DNA of 64,000 bases, from contig JBCCBV010000011.1 of assembly GCA_039033855.1 (NCBI GenBank), forward strand, positions 1-64,000, in the 5' to 3' direction. The notes beneath the pieces were generated by a model that worked only from the letters and a program-made list of their open reading frames with translations, searched no databases and had not been told where the DNA came from. This document shows positions 50,620-59,269 of this stretch, one piece after another (position 1 is the first letter of the stretch; every line of letters begins with the position of its first letter). The translations under genes were made by a program, and so were the position numbers. Source of the DNA: JBCCBV01 sp039033855. GTDB taxonomy: Bacteria > Planctomycetota > Phycisphaerae > Phycisphaerales > Phycisphaeraceae.

Positions 50620-52485
50620 TCACGCCTGCCCGGCGGGGATCAGCCTGGCCCCGATTTCGTGCCGTCCCGGGCCCGCGTCGAAGGCGCAGACCACCCGGCA
50701 GACGCCCGAGTTGGCGGCTTGGGGCGGAGACTGCTCGGCGCTCTCAACCACCATTTCGGCCGTGGTGGGAGCATTGACTTCAATGCGGACGCGCTTGCCG
50801 GCTTGCTCGAGTTCGATACGCCGGCCGTTCACCGTGGGCGTTGCCGGAGTGAGCAGGGCCCACTCGACCCGGGCCGGGCGGGTGAGGTCGATCGTGTCCG
50901 CGACCTCGGCCACGCCCGTGCGGTGGTGGAACCGCACCCGACGGACCACGCTTTGCGCCGGGTCGCGATAGGCGTCGGTCAGGTCGAGTTGGCAAGACGA
51001 GGCGTCGCCAGTGGTTTCGATGTCGGAGAGCGCAGTGGCGACGCGCATGCGCTGCTGGGCGCCGTCGATCACCGGCACGCTGTGGGCATAGGTCGAGCAG
51101 CGGAACCAGTCGAATCGCTTGCCGGGCTGGCTGGGGTCGGCCGGGTCGAACTCTTCCCAATAACCGGGCAGGCGGTAATCGTCGCGGCCCAGGTCGATGA
51201 TCCACCGCTGACCGAGCGCGTGATACTCGAAGGTGCCGAGGTCCAAGTGGCCGTGCGATTCGGGGTTCCACCCGCCCTTGAGGCTCAGGAACGCGCGGGG
51301 ATGCTTGTCGGGTTCGCTGCGGAACACCGCGAGGGGCGTGGGCCCGTCGAGACGGTCTGACAAAACGGGGATATATGCAACCTCCGTCGGCGGCGTCCAC
51401 CAAACCAAGTGGTATGGCGTGACCGTTTCCGGATGCTCCGCGAGATAGTCGTGCTCGGCGGTGGCGAACTCGGGCCGGCCGTGCCATTGTGCAAAAAAGA
51501 ATTGCGCCAGGCTGCGGTGGCTGTCGCGGTCTTCGTAAGACTGATCTCCGAAGCAAACCGTGTGGCCCGCGGGCGAAAGCACCCGGGCGGGGTACTCGGC
51601 GGTGCGCGCCAGGCCGGGCAGCGACATCAGGCCCAGATCGGCGCCCAGCGCCGTGTCCAAGCCCGAGGCGAACATCGCCAAGTATCGCACGGCATACCCC
51701 CAGTAGATCGCCCCTTCGGGATACGCGCCCTCGGGAACGAAGGACGACAAGCCGGCTTCCACCGACACGCGGGCCGTGGCCAAGAGGTCTGCGCAGGTCT
51801 GCGGTTCGAGGTGATGACACGCCAGGCAGGCGAGCGCGACCCCGGTGTTGCAGACCACGTTCCAGTTGTTGCGCAGCGCGCGCCAAGGCAAGTGGGGCCA
51901 ATCGTCGCGGTACGCCTGCGCCGCAGGGGCCAGGCCTTTTTCGAGGATCGCTTGCGAAGCACGCGTGCGCGCTGCGTCGTCCAGACCGTCCCACGCCCAC
52001 GCCAGACCGAGCGCAAGTGCGCTCATCATCTCGGCGGTGTCGAGGAAGTGCTTGGGGTTCCAGTCCGGCAGGACGGCAGCCGCGTCGAGCACTTGCGCCA
52101 GCCTCGCGATCAGCGCGGGGTCCCGGGTCAAACGCCATGCCAGCGCCAGGTCGGTGCATCGGCGGACCGCCTCGCGGCTGGTCTCGAGCATGTGACGGTA
52201 TTCGTCTTGCCCGTACCAGAGCATCGGGAGCGGCTCGCCTTCAAGATAGAGCCGTGCGCGGTCGACCAAGGTCGCGGTGAGTCGTGTAATCGCCGGGTTG
52301 TCCGCGGCTTGCGCTCGGAGCGCATCCACCCGTTCCGCGGTGAGCAGCAGGTCCGGTGCCCGGCCGGGCAGCTTGCTCAGATGCGGCGCGAGCGATTCAC
52401 GCAAGGCCACCACCCGCGCGGGGTCGGGCGTGTTGGGCAGCGGCCGGTTGGGGTCCATCATCTGCGACGTGCTGCTTGCCGGCAT
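50620..52485 (-). CDS. Heparinase II/III family polysaccharide lyase
   Basis: A 621-residue protein with an alpha/alpha toroid followed by a beta-sandwich of the Hepar_II_III type. Toroid segments include FLDTAEMMSALALGLAWAW and RALRNNWNVVCNTGVALACL with the usual catalytic Asn/His region; the sandwich starts at LSLKGGWNPESHGHLDLGTF, which contains the metal-site His. This fold occurs in oligo-alginate, heparin and other uronate lyases; the exact family (PL12, 15, 17 or 21) was not assigned. There is no signal peptide, so it probably cleaves imported oligosaccharides. The ATG at 52485 has GGGAG about 7 nt upstream. Confidence 0.85.
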   Translation of the reverse strand: MPASSTSQMMDPNRPLPNTPDPARVVALRESLAPHLSKLPGRAPDLLLTAERVDALRAQAADNPAITRLTATLVDRARLYLEGEPLPMLWYGQDEYRHMLETSREAVRRCTDLALAWRLTRDPALIARLAQVLDAAAVLPDWNPKHFLDTAEMMSALALGLAWAWDGLDDAARTRASQAILEKGLAPAAQAYRDDWPHLPWRALRNNWNVVCNTGVALACLACHHLEPQTCADLLATARVSVEAGLSSFVPEGAYPEGAIYWGYAVRYLAMFASGLDTALGADLGLMSLPGLARTAEYPARVLSPAGHTVCFGDQSYEDRDSHRSLAQFFFAQWHGRPEFATAEHDYLAEHPETVTPYHLVWWTPPTEVAYIPVLSDRLDGPTPLAVFRSEPDKHPRAFLSLKGGWNPESHGHLDLGTFEYHALGQRWIIDLGRDDYRLPGYWEEFDPADPSQPGKRFDWFRCSTYAHSVPVIDGAQQRMRVATALSDIETTGDASSCQLDLTDAYRDPAQSVVRRVRFHHRTGVAEVADTIDLTRPARVEWALLTPATPTVNGRRIELEQAGKRVRIEVNAPTTAEMVVESAEQSPPQAANSGVCRVVCAFDAGPGRHEIGARLIPAGQA

Positions 52486-52563
52486 GGTGTTGCTCCCAGG
52501 CTTACCCGTCCGAGACGGCCTGCTTGAAGGGCTACTTGGATGAGGCGATCGATCTGAAAGGAG

Positions 52564-53352
52564 TCAATGGCTTGTTTCGACCGCAAACGGCTGGCCGACC
52601 GGAAACACGTCGCGCGGTTCGTACCCCAGCCGCTCCCGGCCGGGCGCGAGGTCGTAGGGCGAAGGGCTGTTTCCGTCGCCGGGCCCGACCGCGTAGGCCG
52701 TGAGGTAGTCGATCTGTTCGGCTTCGACCGCAGCCACAAAAAAGCGTGCCGTATCGCGATGGCTGACGTAGTCCTCCGCCCCGCGGTAATAGCGATGAAG
52801 CCGCAGCGCGTCGTCCCGGTCGCGTGGGAACCATCCAACCCGCGCCGACACGACAGACAGGCCGTACAGGCGGGCGTACATCCGACCGAGGTCTTCGGCC
52901 CAGAGCTTGGTCAGCCCGTACATCGTGATCGGGTACCGCTCGTCCGCGGCGACAGGCCGGGGCGAACCGCCGTGCTCAAAGACCCCGGTGGTGGCGTTGA
53001 TCGAACTGGCCAGCACCAGCCGACGCACGGCTTGCTCGCGCGCGGCCTCGACCACGTGGTAGAGCCCGCGCACGTTGGGCTCGATGAGGTCGGTCAGAAA
53101 ATCTGCCGTGGTGAAGATGTACGCCGCCAGATGCACGACGCTGTCGACGCCATCGATCGCCCGCCGAACCGCGTCGATGTCCGTTAGGTCGCCTACATGG
53201 GTGGGTGCGTGCGAACCCTCGAGTGCTGGCGCGCGGTCGAACCCCACCACGTCGTGCCCACGATCCCGCAGCGCCTTGCAGACGACTTGCCCGATCTTGC
53301 CCGACGACCCGGTCACCAACACACGAAATGCTTTGCTCGCCGTCTTGTCCAT
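52564..53352 (-). CDS. Uronate-dehydrogenase-like NAD-dependent epimerase/dehydratase
   Basis: A 262-residue extended short-chain dehydrogenase. The nucleotide site is RVLVTGSSGKIGQVV, followed by VVHLAAYIF, the Ser in RLVLASSINATTG and the YxxxK pair in ITMYGLTKLWAED. Length and the segments RVGWFPRDRDDA and YVSHRDTARFFVAAVEA agree with uronate dehydrogenases, which oxidise glucuronate or galacturonate to the aldarate lactone. Other epimerase-type functions remain possible. Its ATG lies 37 bp after the dgoD stop on the same strand, in a run of sugar-acid genes. An earlier GTG would overlap dgoD. Confidence 0.75.
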   Translation of the reverse strand: MDKTASKAFRVLVTGSSGKIGQVVCKALRDRGHDVVGFDRAPALEGSHAPTHVGDLTDIDAVRRAIDGVDSVVHLAAYIFTTADFLTDLIEPNVRGLYHVVEAAREQAVRRLVLASSINATTGVFEHGGSPRPVAADERYPITMYGLTKLWAEDLGRMYARLYGLSVVSARVGWFPRDRDDALRLHRYYRGAEDYVSHRDTARFFVAAVEAEQIDYLTAYAVGPGDGNSPSPYDLAPGRERLGYEPRDVFPVGQPFAVETSH

Positions 53353-53389
53353 GGTGTTCTGCGTGAGTGCAGTCCGCTGCGCGTCTGCG

Positions 53390-54547
53390 TTACCACTCGG
53401 CGATGGCACCGTCCGGCAGTCGCCAAACCGGTTTGTCGAACGTGTGCGGCTTGGCGGTAGCCGCGCGGACCGCGGACTCGTCGATCTCCACCCCCAGGCC
53501 CGGGCCGGCGGGCACGGCCATCGAGCCGTTTTCGATGCGGAAGACCTCGGGGTTGGCCACGTAATCCAGAACGTCGCCGCCCGAGTTGTAGTGGATGCCC
53601 ATCGACTGCTCCTGGATCAGGAAGTTGGGCGTGCACGCGTCGAGTTGTAACGACGCCGCCAGCGTGATCGGCCCGAGCGGGCAGTGCGGCGCCAGCACCA
53701 CGTCGTACGCCTCGGCCATCGCCGCAATTTTGCGCGCTTCCCAGATGCCGCCGCAATGCGAAACGTCCGGCTGCAATACCCCCAGCCCACGCTGCTCGAG
53801 CACCGGCTTGAACTGCCAACGGCTGAACAGACGTTCCCCTGCGGCCAAGGGGATCGTGGTCGACGCCGCCAGGTCGGCGAAGAGTTCGCCGTGTTCGGGC
53901 AACACCGCCTCTTCGACAAACATCGGGCGGAACGGCTCGAGCTCTTGGAGCAGCACTTTGGCAACGTTGCGGTGCACGCGGCCGTGGAAGTCGAGCGCGA
54001 TATCGACTTCAGTCCCCACGCGCTCGCGCACGGCCGCCACACGGTCGACCACGGCGGCGACTTGGGCCAGCGTCGCGGTGTAGCCCATCGAGCCGCAGAC
54101 GTTCATCTTGAACGCGCGGACCCCGGTCTTGAGCAGTTGTTCGGCCTGGGCCGACGTGTCGTCTGCCGACATCGGGCGGTCGCCGCCGATCCATTGATAC
54201 ACGTCGATCCGGTCGCGCACCGCGCCGCCCATGAGCTGATATGCCGGCACGCCGAGCGCCCGGCCGGCGATGTCCCAGCAGGCCTGCTCGATGCCCGCGA
54301 TGGCGCTGCTGATCACCGCGCCGCCGCGGTAGAACGTCCCGCGGTGCAGCGTCTGGAACAGGTCTTCGATCCGACGTGGGTCGCGGCCTTCGACCCAGGG
54401 CCAGAACTCGCGCACGGCCGCCATCGACGCCTCGGGGTTGCCTTCGACCACGGGCTCGCCCCAGCCGACCACGCCGTCCTCCGTCGTGAGTTTGAGCAGC
54501 ACCCAGCGGGGCGGAACCTGAAAGAGCTCCATCTCAACCAGCTTCAT
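53390..54547 (-). CDS. dgoD: D-galactonate dehydratase family protein
   Basis: A 385-residue enolase-superfamily enzyme whose sequence parallels E. coli DgoD closely: VVGWGEPVVEG, FYRGGAVISSAIAGIEQA, LMGGAVRDRI, the catalytic His and metal Asp in ALDFHGRVHRNVAK, FVEEAVLPE, AAGERLFSRW, VLQPDVSHCGGI, and APHCPLGPITLA with the second catalytic His. It removes water from galactonate or a related sugar acid to give a 2-keto-3-deoxy acid. AAGGA precedes the ATG, and the start overlaps the stop of the upstream isomerase gene (ATGA). It stands between the isomerase and the uronate-dehydrogenase-like gene. Confidence 0.9.
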   Translation of the reverse strand: MKLVEMELFQVPPRWVLLKLTTEDGVVGWGEPVVEGNPEASMAAVREFWPWVEGRDPRRIEDLFQTLHRGTFYRGGAVISSAIAGIEQACWDIAGRALGVPAYQLMGGAVRDRIDVYQWIGGDRPMSADDTSAQAEQLLKTGVRAFKMNVCGSMGYTATLAQVAAVVDRVAAVRERVGTEVDIALDFHGRVHRNVAKVLLQELEPFRPMFVEEAVLPEHGELFADLAASTTIPLAAGERLFSRWQFKPVLEQRGLGVLQPDVSHCGGIWEARKIAAMAEAYDVVLAPHCPLGPITLAASLQLDACTPNFLIQEQSMGIHYNSGGDVLDYVANPEVFRIENGSMAVPAGPGLGVEIDESAVRAATAKPHTFDKPVWRLPDGAIAEW

Positions 54548-55350
54548 GGCGCTTCCTTCAAAGGTGCGTCCGATCCGGCCAACAGGTCGCGCAGGACGTG
54601 GGCTTCGCGTTGAAGCAGGGCGGGGTCGTCGCCCGGCACGAACTCGAGCAACACCCGACGATCGGCCGGTAGCGACCGAATCCGGGCAAAGTAGCGAACC
54701 CAGTCTTCGGTGCCCTGCGACAGCGCGTGGCGGACGACTTCGCCCCGCCCGTCGAGCGACCAATGGAACACGTGCACGTCGGCCGAGACGGCGGCCACGG
54801 CGTCGAGACTCGCGAGCCGACCCGCAAACGCGTCCGCGTTCGGCGGCTGCCAGCCGAGCCGTACGTTGGACGCACGCGAGGCTTGCACAAGCTCCAGGGC
54901 CGAGGCCGGGTCGTCGGTCAGCGTGTCGGCGTGATATTCAATCACCACGTCAAGGCCACGCTCGGCCGCGCGCTCTGTGCAAGCGTCGAGCCCGTCGGTC
55001 ACGCCGGAGCGGTATGCGGGCGACGCGTGGGCGCTCGGCCGGGCGCCGGCCCAGACACGCACGCCGGGCGCGCCGAGTTGGTGTGCCGTTTCGATGACCT
55101 GCCGTATTGCCGCCGCATCCGCGTCGGGTTCGCCCAGGCGCAGATACGATCCGTAGTTTCCGAGAGAAAGACCGGCGTGGCGTGTGCGCTCGCCCACCCG
55201 AGCGGCCTCGGCAGTGTCGCCGTGCGGGACGTGCCGGCGAGCGCTCCATTCGATGGCTTCCAGCCCGGCTTCAACCGCCAGGTGGATCACACGCGACGGC
55301 GCCAGGGCGTCGAGCGTCACGGAAACCAGGCCTGGGGTCAGCTTCGCCAT
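54544..55350 (-). CDS. Sugar phosphate isomerase/epimerase (AP-endonuclease-2-like TIM barrel)
   Basis: A 268-residue TIM barrel of the xylose-isomerase-like group. Typical strands are GLEAIEWSARRHVP near the start, GAPGVRVWAGARPS in the middle, VVIEYHADTL with a metal-binding Glu, and DVHVFHWSLDG, which supplies His residues. Members isomerise or epimerise sugars or inosose-type compounds; the substrate is unknown. It overlaps dgoD by 4 bp and follows the second TIM barrel by 12 bp, so the three genes are probably translated from one transcript. Confidence 0.8.
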   Translation of the reverse strand: MAKLTPGLVSVTLDALAPSRVIHLAVEAGLEAIEWSARRHVPHGDTAEAARVGERTRHAGLSLGNYGSYLRLGEPDADAAAIRQVIETAHQLGAPGVRVWAGARPSAHASPAYRSGVTDGLDACTERAAERGLDVVIEYHADTLTDDPASALELVQASRASNVRLGWQPPNADAFAGRLASLDAVAAVSADVHVFHWSLDGRGEVVRHALSQGTEDWVRYFARIRSLPADRRVLLEFVPGDDPALLQREAHVLRDLLAGSDAPLKEAP

Positions 55351-55362
55351 GTCGAAATCAGA

Positions 55363-56226
55363 CTACGCGGGAGCGAGGCCCGTAACCGCAGCGGAGAGTT
55401 GCTGGGCGGAACGGCACAGCGTTTGGAGATACGCGCTGGGGTCTTCGTTCCAATGGCGGCTGGAGAAAACCTCGATCTCGATCAGGCCGTCGAACCCGGC
55501 GTTCAGCACGGCCCGGGTGATGCCCGGCAGGTCGATGCAGCCCTCGCCGGGCGCGCCGCGGTCGTTGAGCATGTCGGTGGTCGGCGTCATCCAGTCGCAG
55601 ATGTGGTAGCCAAACAGCCGGCCGCCTTCGCCGGCCAAGCGGACCTCCTCGTCGAGGTCCGGGTCCCACCAGACGTGGTACACATCCATGGCGATGCCGA
55701 CGATGGCGTGCCCGATGGCCTCGCACAGCAGCCGCGCTTCACGCATGCGGTTTACGCAGCTCTTGTCGCCGGCGTACATCGGGTGCAGGGGCTCGATGGC
55801 GAGCTTCACGCCCGAAGCGGCGGCGTGATCGACGCAGGCGGACAACCCCTCGAAGACTTGTTTCCGCGCATCGACGAGTGGGACCTTCGGGTCGGCGCCC
55901 ACGACGAGCACGATCTGCTCGGCGCCCACCGCGGCGGCCTCATCGACACACTTCAGATTTTCCTGGATCGCCTTGTCGCGATTTGCTTGCGTGGGCGAGA
56001 CAAAAAAACCCCCGCGCACCAGCGACGGCGCCCGAAGCCCCGCCTCGCGCACCATGCGCCCGGCTGTTTCACCCCCCACCGGCTCGACGACTTCGCGCCA
56101 AACCCCCACCCCGCCAAACCCGGCCTCGGCGTACCGCTGGCAGCACTCTTCGAGAGACCACGCCTTGTTCGTGCGCGTGTGCACGGCGTATCGCGCCAGC
56201 GGGTTGTCGTTTGCGACGCCGGTCAA
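55363..56226 (-). CDS. Second sugar phosphate isomerase/epimerase
   Basis: A 287-residue TIM-barrel protein of the same superfamily but a different subgroup from its neighbour. Landmarks are LEECCQRYAEAGFGGVGVWR, IVLVVGADPKVPL, VKLAIEPLHPMYAGD with metal-binding Glu and His, IAMDVYHVWWDPDL and LFGYHICDWMTPT, then GLIEIEVFSSRHW. The last motifs resemble 2-keto-myo-inositol or hydroxypyruvate isomerase relatives. The start is taken as a TTG at 56226, in a TTGA overlap with the Gfo/Idh gene stop; no ATG is available nearby. Confidence 0.8.
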   Translation of the reverse strand: MTGVANDNPLARYAVHTRTNKAWSLEECCQRYAEAGFGGVGVWREVVEPVGGETAGRMVREAGLRAPSLVRGGFFVSPTQANRDKAIQENLKCVDEAAAVGAEQIVLVVGADPKVPLVDARKQVFEGLSACVDHAAASGVKLAIEPLHPMYAGDKSCVNRMREARLLCEAIGHAIVGIAMDVYHVWWDPDLDEEVRLAGEGGRLFGYHICDWMTPTTDMLNDRGAPGEGCIDLPGITRAVLNAGFDGLIEIEVFSSRHWNEDPSAYLQTLCRSAQQLSAAVTGLAPA

Positions 56227-57407
56227 GCCGTCACCTCGGCCGATTCGAGCGCGGGGACCTCGAGCCACTTCTTCTCACGCCAGCTCTTGATACCGAGTTC
56301 GGCCAGTTGCACGCCCTTGGCGCCGGCTTGCAGCCCCCAGGGGAAGGGCTCGTCGAGCGCCACGTGCCGCAGGAACAGTTCCCACTGGATCTTGAAGGCG
56401 TTGTCGTAATCGACCGCTTCGGGCAGCTGCTGCCAGTTCTCAAAGAAACGGATGGGCTGCGGGATGTCGGGGTTCCACACGGGCTTGGGCGTTTCGCCGA
56501 TCGACTGCACCCAGCATTCGCGCAGCCCCGCCACGGCCGAGCCGTGCGTGCCGTCGACCTGGATCGTCAGCAGGTCGTCGCGGCGCACGCGCGTGCACCA
56601 CGAAGAGTTGAACTGGCACGTCGTGCCGTCTTCGAGCAGAAAAATGGCGTAGGCCGAGTCGTCGGCGGTGGCGGGATAGGGTTTGCCGTCTTCCCCCACG
56701 CGTTCGGGCAGGTCGGTCGCCGCGTGGGCGACCAGCGATTTCACCGGGCCGAATACCTCGTCCAGCACGTAGCGCCAATGGCAGAACATGTCGACCATGA
56801 TGCCGCCGCCGTCTTGTTCTCGGTAGTTCCAGGATGGGCGTTGGGCGGGCTGGTCGTCGACGTGGCCGGTAAAGACCCAGTAGCCGAATTCGCCGCGCAC
56901 CGACAGGATCTTGCCGAAAAAGCCCTGCTGCATGAGCGTCTTGAGCTTGCGCAGGCCCGGCAGCCAAAGCTTGTCCTGCACGACGCCGTGCTTGACACCC
57001 TTGGCCTCGGCGTGGTCGGCGAGCGCGAGCGCCTCTGCGGTGCTGACGCCGGTGGGCTTCTCGCAGTAGATGGCTTTGCCGGCGTCGATGGCCTTGCGCA
57101 CAAACCCGTCGCGCAGTTGGGTGAGCGACGCGTCGAAAAACACCTCGTCGTCGCCTTGGAGCGTTTGGTCGAGGTCGGTCGACCAGCGCAGCGGCTCGCC
57201 GATGACGTCACGGCCGTGCTCGGCCAGGGCGCGGAGTTTGTCGGCGTTGCGCCCCACGAGGATCGGGTCGGGCATCAGCGTGACCGCTGGGGATATGCGC
57301 ACCCCGCCTTGCTTGATGATCGCGAGCACCGACCGAAGCAGGTGCTGATTCGTACCCATCCGGCCGGTGACGCCGGACATAATGACACCGATCTTGCGTG
57401 TTTCCAT
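56223..57407 (-). CDS. Gfo/Idh/MocA family oxidoreductase
   Basis: A 394-residue NAD(P)-dependent oxidoreductase. The N-terminal Rossmann part holds IGVIMSGVTGRMGTNQHLL, DDEVFFDASLTQL and the Lys-Pro signature IYCEKPTGVSTAEAL. The C-terminal sheet has GYWVFTGHVDDQP, GGGIMVDMFCHWRYVLDE and FNSSWCTRVRRDD. The length and the CHWRYVLDEVFG segment fit a dehydrogenase acting on a carbohydrate acid or inositol derivative; the substrate is unknown. It is the first gene of the overlapping run that includes the two isomerases and dgoD. Confidence 0.88.
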   Translation of the reverse strand: METRKIGVIMSGVTGRMGTNQHLLRSVLAIIKQGGVRISPAVTLMPDPILVGRNADKLRALAEHGRDVIGEPLRWSTDLDQTLQGDDEVFFDASLTQLRDGFVRKAIDAGKAIYCEKPTGVSTAEALALADHAEAKGVKHGVVQDKLWLPGLRKLKTLMQQGFFGKILSVRGEFGYWVFTGHVDDQPAQRPSWNYREQDGGGIMVDMFCHWRYVLDEVFGPVKSLVAHAATDLPERVGEDGKPYPATADDSAYAIFLLEDGTTCQFNSSWCTRVRRDDLLTIQVDGTHGSAVAGLRECWVQSIGETPKPVWNPDIPQPIRFFENWQQLPEAVDYDNAFKIQWELFLRHVALDEPFPWGLQAGAKGVQLAELGIKSWREKKWLEVPALESAEVTA

Positions 57408-57500
57408 GTCTGAAGCTTATCTGCCGGCCGGTGAACAGCCGGACGTGCGCACGCCGACTGTTTGTGCACATATAGACATCTAGGCTCCAGCCGAGACGGG

Positions 57501-58388
57501 CTAAAACCGGGTCGGGTCGCTGCGGAATTCGCCGGGCGTCTGGCCCTGGTGTTGGCGGAACCAGCGGGTAAACACCGCCGGCGAGGTGAAGCCCAGCACT
57601 TGCGTGATCTTCGTGGCGGACAAGCGTTCATCGAACAGCAGCGCCTGGGCGCGGGCCAGCCGGCGAGCGGTGAAATACGCGTGCGGGGTGCGCCCCGTGG
57701 CCCGCTGAAACCGCCGACAAAACTGGCGTTCGGACAGGTGGGCGGCCTTGGCCATTTCTGCCAACGAAGGCGGGCGGTCCAGGCGGCTTTCGATCAGACT
57801 GAGGGCGGATTCCACGGCCGGGTCGATCTCCGCCAGGTCGGCCTCGGGCTGTGTGGTCGATGTCGGCCTTTCCGACCGACGGGGCCAGAGCGTGAGCACC
57901 GCGGCCGCGTCCGCCAACCATTGGGGCACCGACTCACGGGCGGGTGCCACGTCCCTGTGCAGGCGATCGATCGCCGACGACAGCCGGGGCGATTCGGGCA
58001 GAGACGTGGCGACGTCGGGCAGGGGCTCGGACCGGGTCAGGGACGACCCGCGCTGGGCCGAGAGTTTGATCAGCACCGCCTCGGCGTCAGGTGTCAGGGG
58101 GGTCAGCTCGTAGCCGTGCCGGTCTCCGGGATACGCCGCCAACGCCGAACGCCCGGTGACGCCTTCCCAGCGGTCTTTGGTCATCACACGGCCGCCGCAG
58201 CCGCTGAGCCAGGTCAGCTGCAAAAGCGAGGCGTGGTCGTGCGCTTCGATGCGGACCACCTCGCGGATCGGTTGTCGGATGACCTCGATCTCCGGCTGAT
58301 CGTGCGCGAACAACTCGGCGCAGTAGGTCCGCAACGCTCGGTCGGGCGGGTCTGCCGTAGCCGAGTTGGACGCGATCGGGCGGGTCAA
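57501..58388 (-). CDS. AraC-family transcriptional regulator
   Basis: A 295-residue regulator with an N-terminal cupin-like sensing part (LQLTWLSGCGGR; AYPGDRHGYELTPL) and a C-terminal double helix-turn-helix: PPSLAEMAKAAHLSERQFCR as the first, VLGFTSPAVFTRWFRQHQGQ as the second, followed by TPGEFR. It probably activates the neighbouring uronate genes. The start is a TTG at 58388 with GAGGA about 7 nt upstream, which favours it over internal codons. It sits between the aldolase and the Gfo/Idh genes on the same strand. Confidence 0.9.
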   Translation of the reverse strand: MTRPIASNSATADPPDRALRTYCAELFAHDQPEIEVIRQPIREVVRIEAHDHASLLQLTWLSGCGGRVMTKDRWEGVTGRSALAAYPGDRHGYELTPLTPDAEAVLIKLSAQRGSSLTRSEPLPDVATSLPESPRLSSAIDRLHRDVAPARESVPQWLADAAAVLTLWPRRSERPTSTTQPEADLAEIDPAVESALSLIESRLDRPPSLAEMAKAAHLSERQFCRRFQRATGRTPHAYFTARRLARAQALLFDERLSATKITQVLGFTSPAVFTRWFRQHQGQTPGEFRSDPTRF

Positions 58389-58424
58389 AGGCGGTTCCTC
58401 ACAGTGCGGGCCGTGGGTGCGCGG

Positions 58425-59090
58425 TCAAGCCTGCGCAGCTTTGAACTCGGCCCGGGCCTGATCCACCGAGTGGCGCACCTGCTGGGCCCGCGCGGTCAAG
58501 GCGGGCCAGTCGTGCTGATCCAGCAAAGCCTGGCTCACCAGCGCAGACCCCACGCCCACGGCCGAGGCGCCGGCACGAAGCCAGTCGCCCGCGTTGTCGA
58601 GCGTCACCCCTCCGGTGGGCATCAGCTTGAGGTGCGGCATCGGGGCAAGGATCGACTTGAGGTAGGGCATGCCCGCGGCGTCGGCCGGGAACACCTTCAC
58701 CAGTCCGGCGCCCAGCGACGCGGCCCGCCAGGCCTCGGTCGGGGTCAGTGCGCCCGCCGATACCGCGGCGCCGTGTTCTTTGGCCGTGGCGATCACGTCG
58801 GGGGCAACCACCGGTGAAACCACAAACGTGGCGCCGGCGTCGATCACCCGCTTGGCGGACTCGGCGTCGAGCACCGAGCCTGCGCCCACTAAGACATTGG
58901 GCAACGCGCGCTTTGCGACGGCTTCAATCACCCGCAGGGCGCCGGGCACGGTGAGTGTGATCTCGATGGCCGTTACCCCGCCAGCCGCGAGCGCTTCGAC
59001 CGCTTGGGGCAAGTCGTCCGGGTTGCTTGCCCGGACCACGGCCACGACTCCGGTCTCGATCAGCGCTGCGGTGGTTTGGGACGCGTCCAT
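58425..59090 (-). CDS. eda: 2-keto-3-deoxy-6-phosphogluconate/galactonate aldolase
   Basis: A 221-residue class I aldolase of the KDPG/KHG type. The Schiff-base Lys lies in GLVKVFPADAAGMPYLKS, the catalytic Glu in TAIEITLTVPGAL, and phosphate-binding parts are LVGAGSVLDAESAK and LMPTGGVTL. It cleaves 2-keto-3-deoxy-6-phospho sugar acids to pyruvate and glyceraldehyde 3-phosphate. With dgoD in the same cluster it could equally be a DgoA-type (galactonate) aldolase. The kinase needed before it is not in the window. Divergent from the GH88-like gene; the spacer between them is relatively A/T-rich. Confidence 0.9.
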   Translation of the reverse strand: MDASQTTAALIETGVVAVVRASNPDDLPQAVEALAAGGVTAIEITLTVPGALRVIEAVAKRALPNVLVGAGSVLDAESAKRVIDAGATFVVSPVVAPDVIATAKEHGAAVSAGALTPTEAWRAASLGAGLVKVFPADAAGMPYLKSILAPMPHLKLMPTGGVTLDNAGDWLRAGASAVGVGSALVSQALLDQHDWPALTARAQQVRHSVDQARAEFKAAQA

Positions 59091-59269
59091 CTGTTCAGCT
59101 TACGCCGTGGCGGCGTGCACGCCAGTCAAAGCTCGACCTCGTGATGTGCGATTCTTGCCATATTTATCCATTCCGTCCAAAACCGCGATTGAGCCGTCCC
59201 TATCCGTCTGTGCCGTCTTGTATGGTCAATATGGAGTCACACCGTGTTTCGCGCCGATCGTCGCTCTTG

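Noticed and set aside
54544..56226. The two isomerase genes as a tandem duplication
   Set aside because: They share only the TIM-barrel fold; motifs and lengths differ too much for a recent duplication.
59027..59269. Longer N terminus for the GH88-like protein
   Set aside because: It would run antisense over the start of the aldolase gene and through the A/T-rich divergent promoter region; its translation is not family-like.
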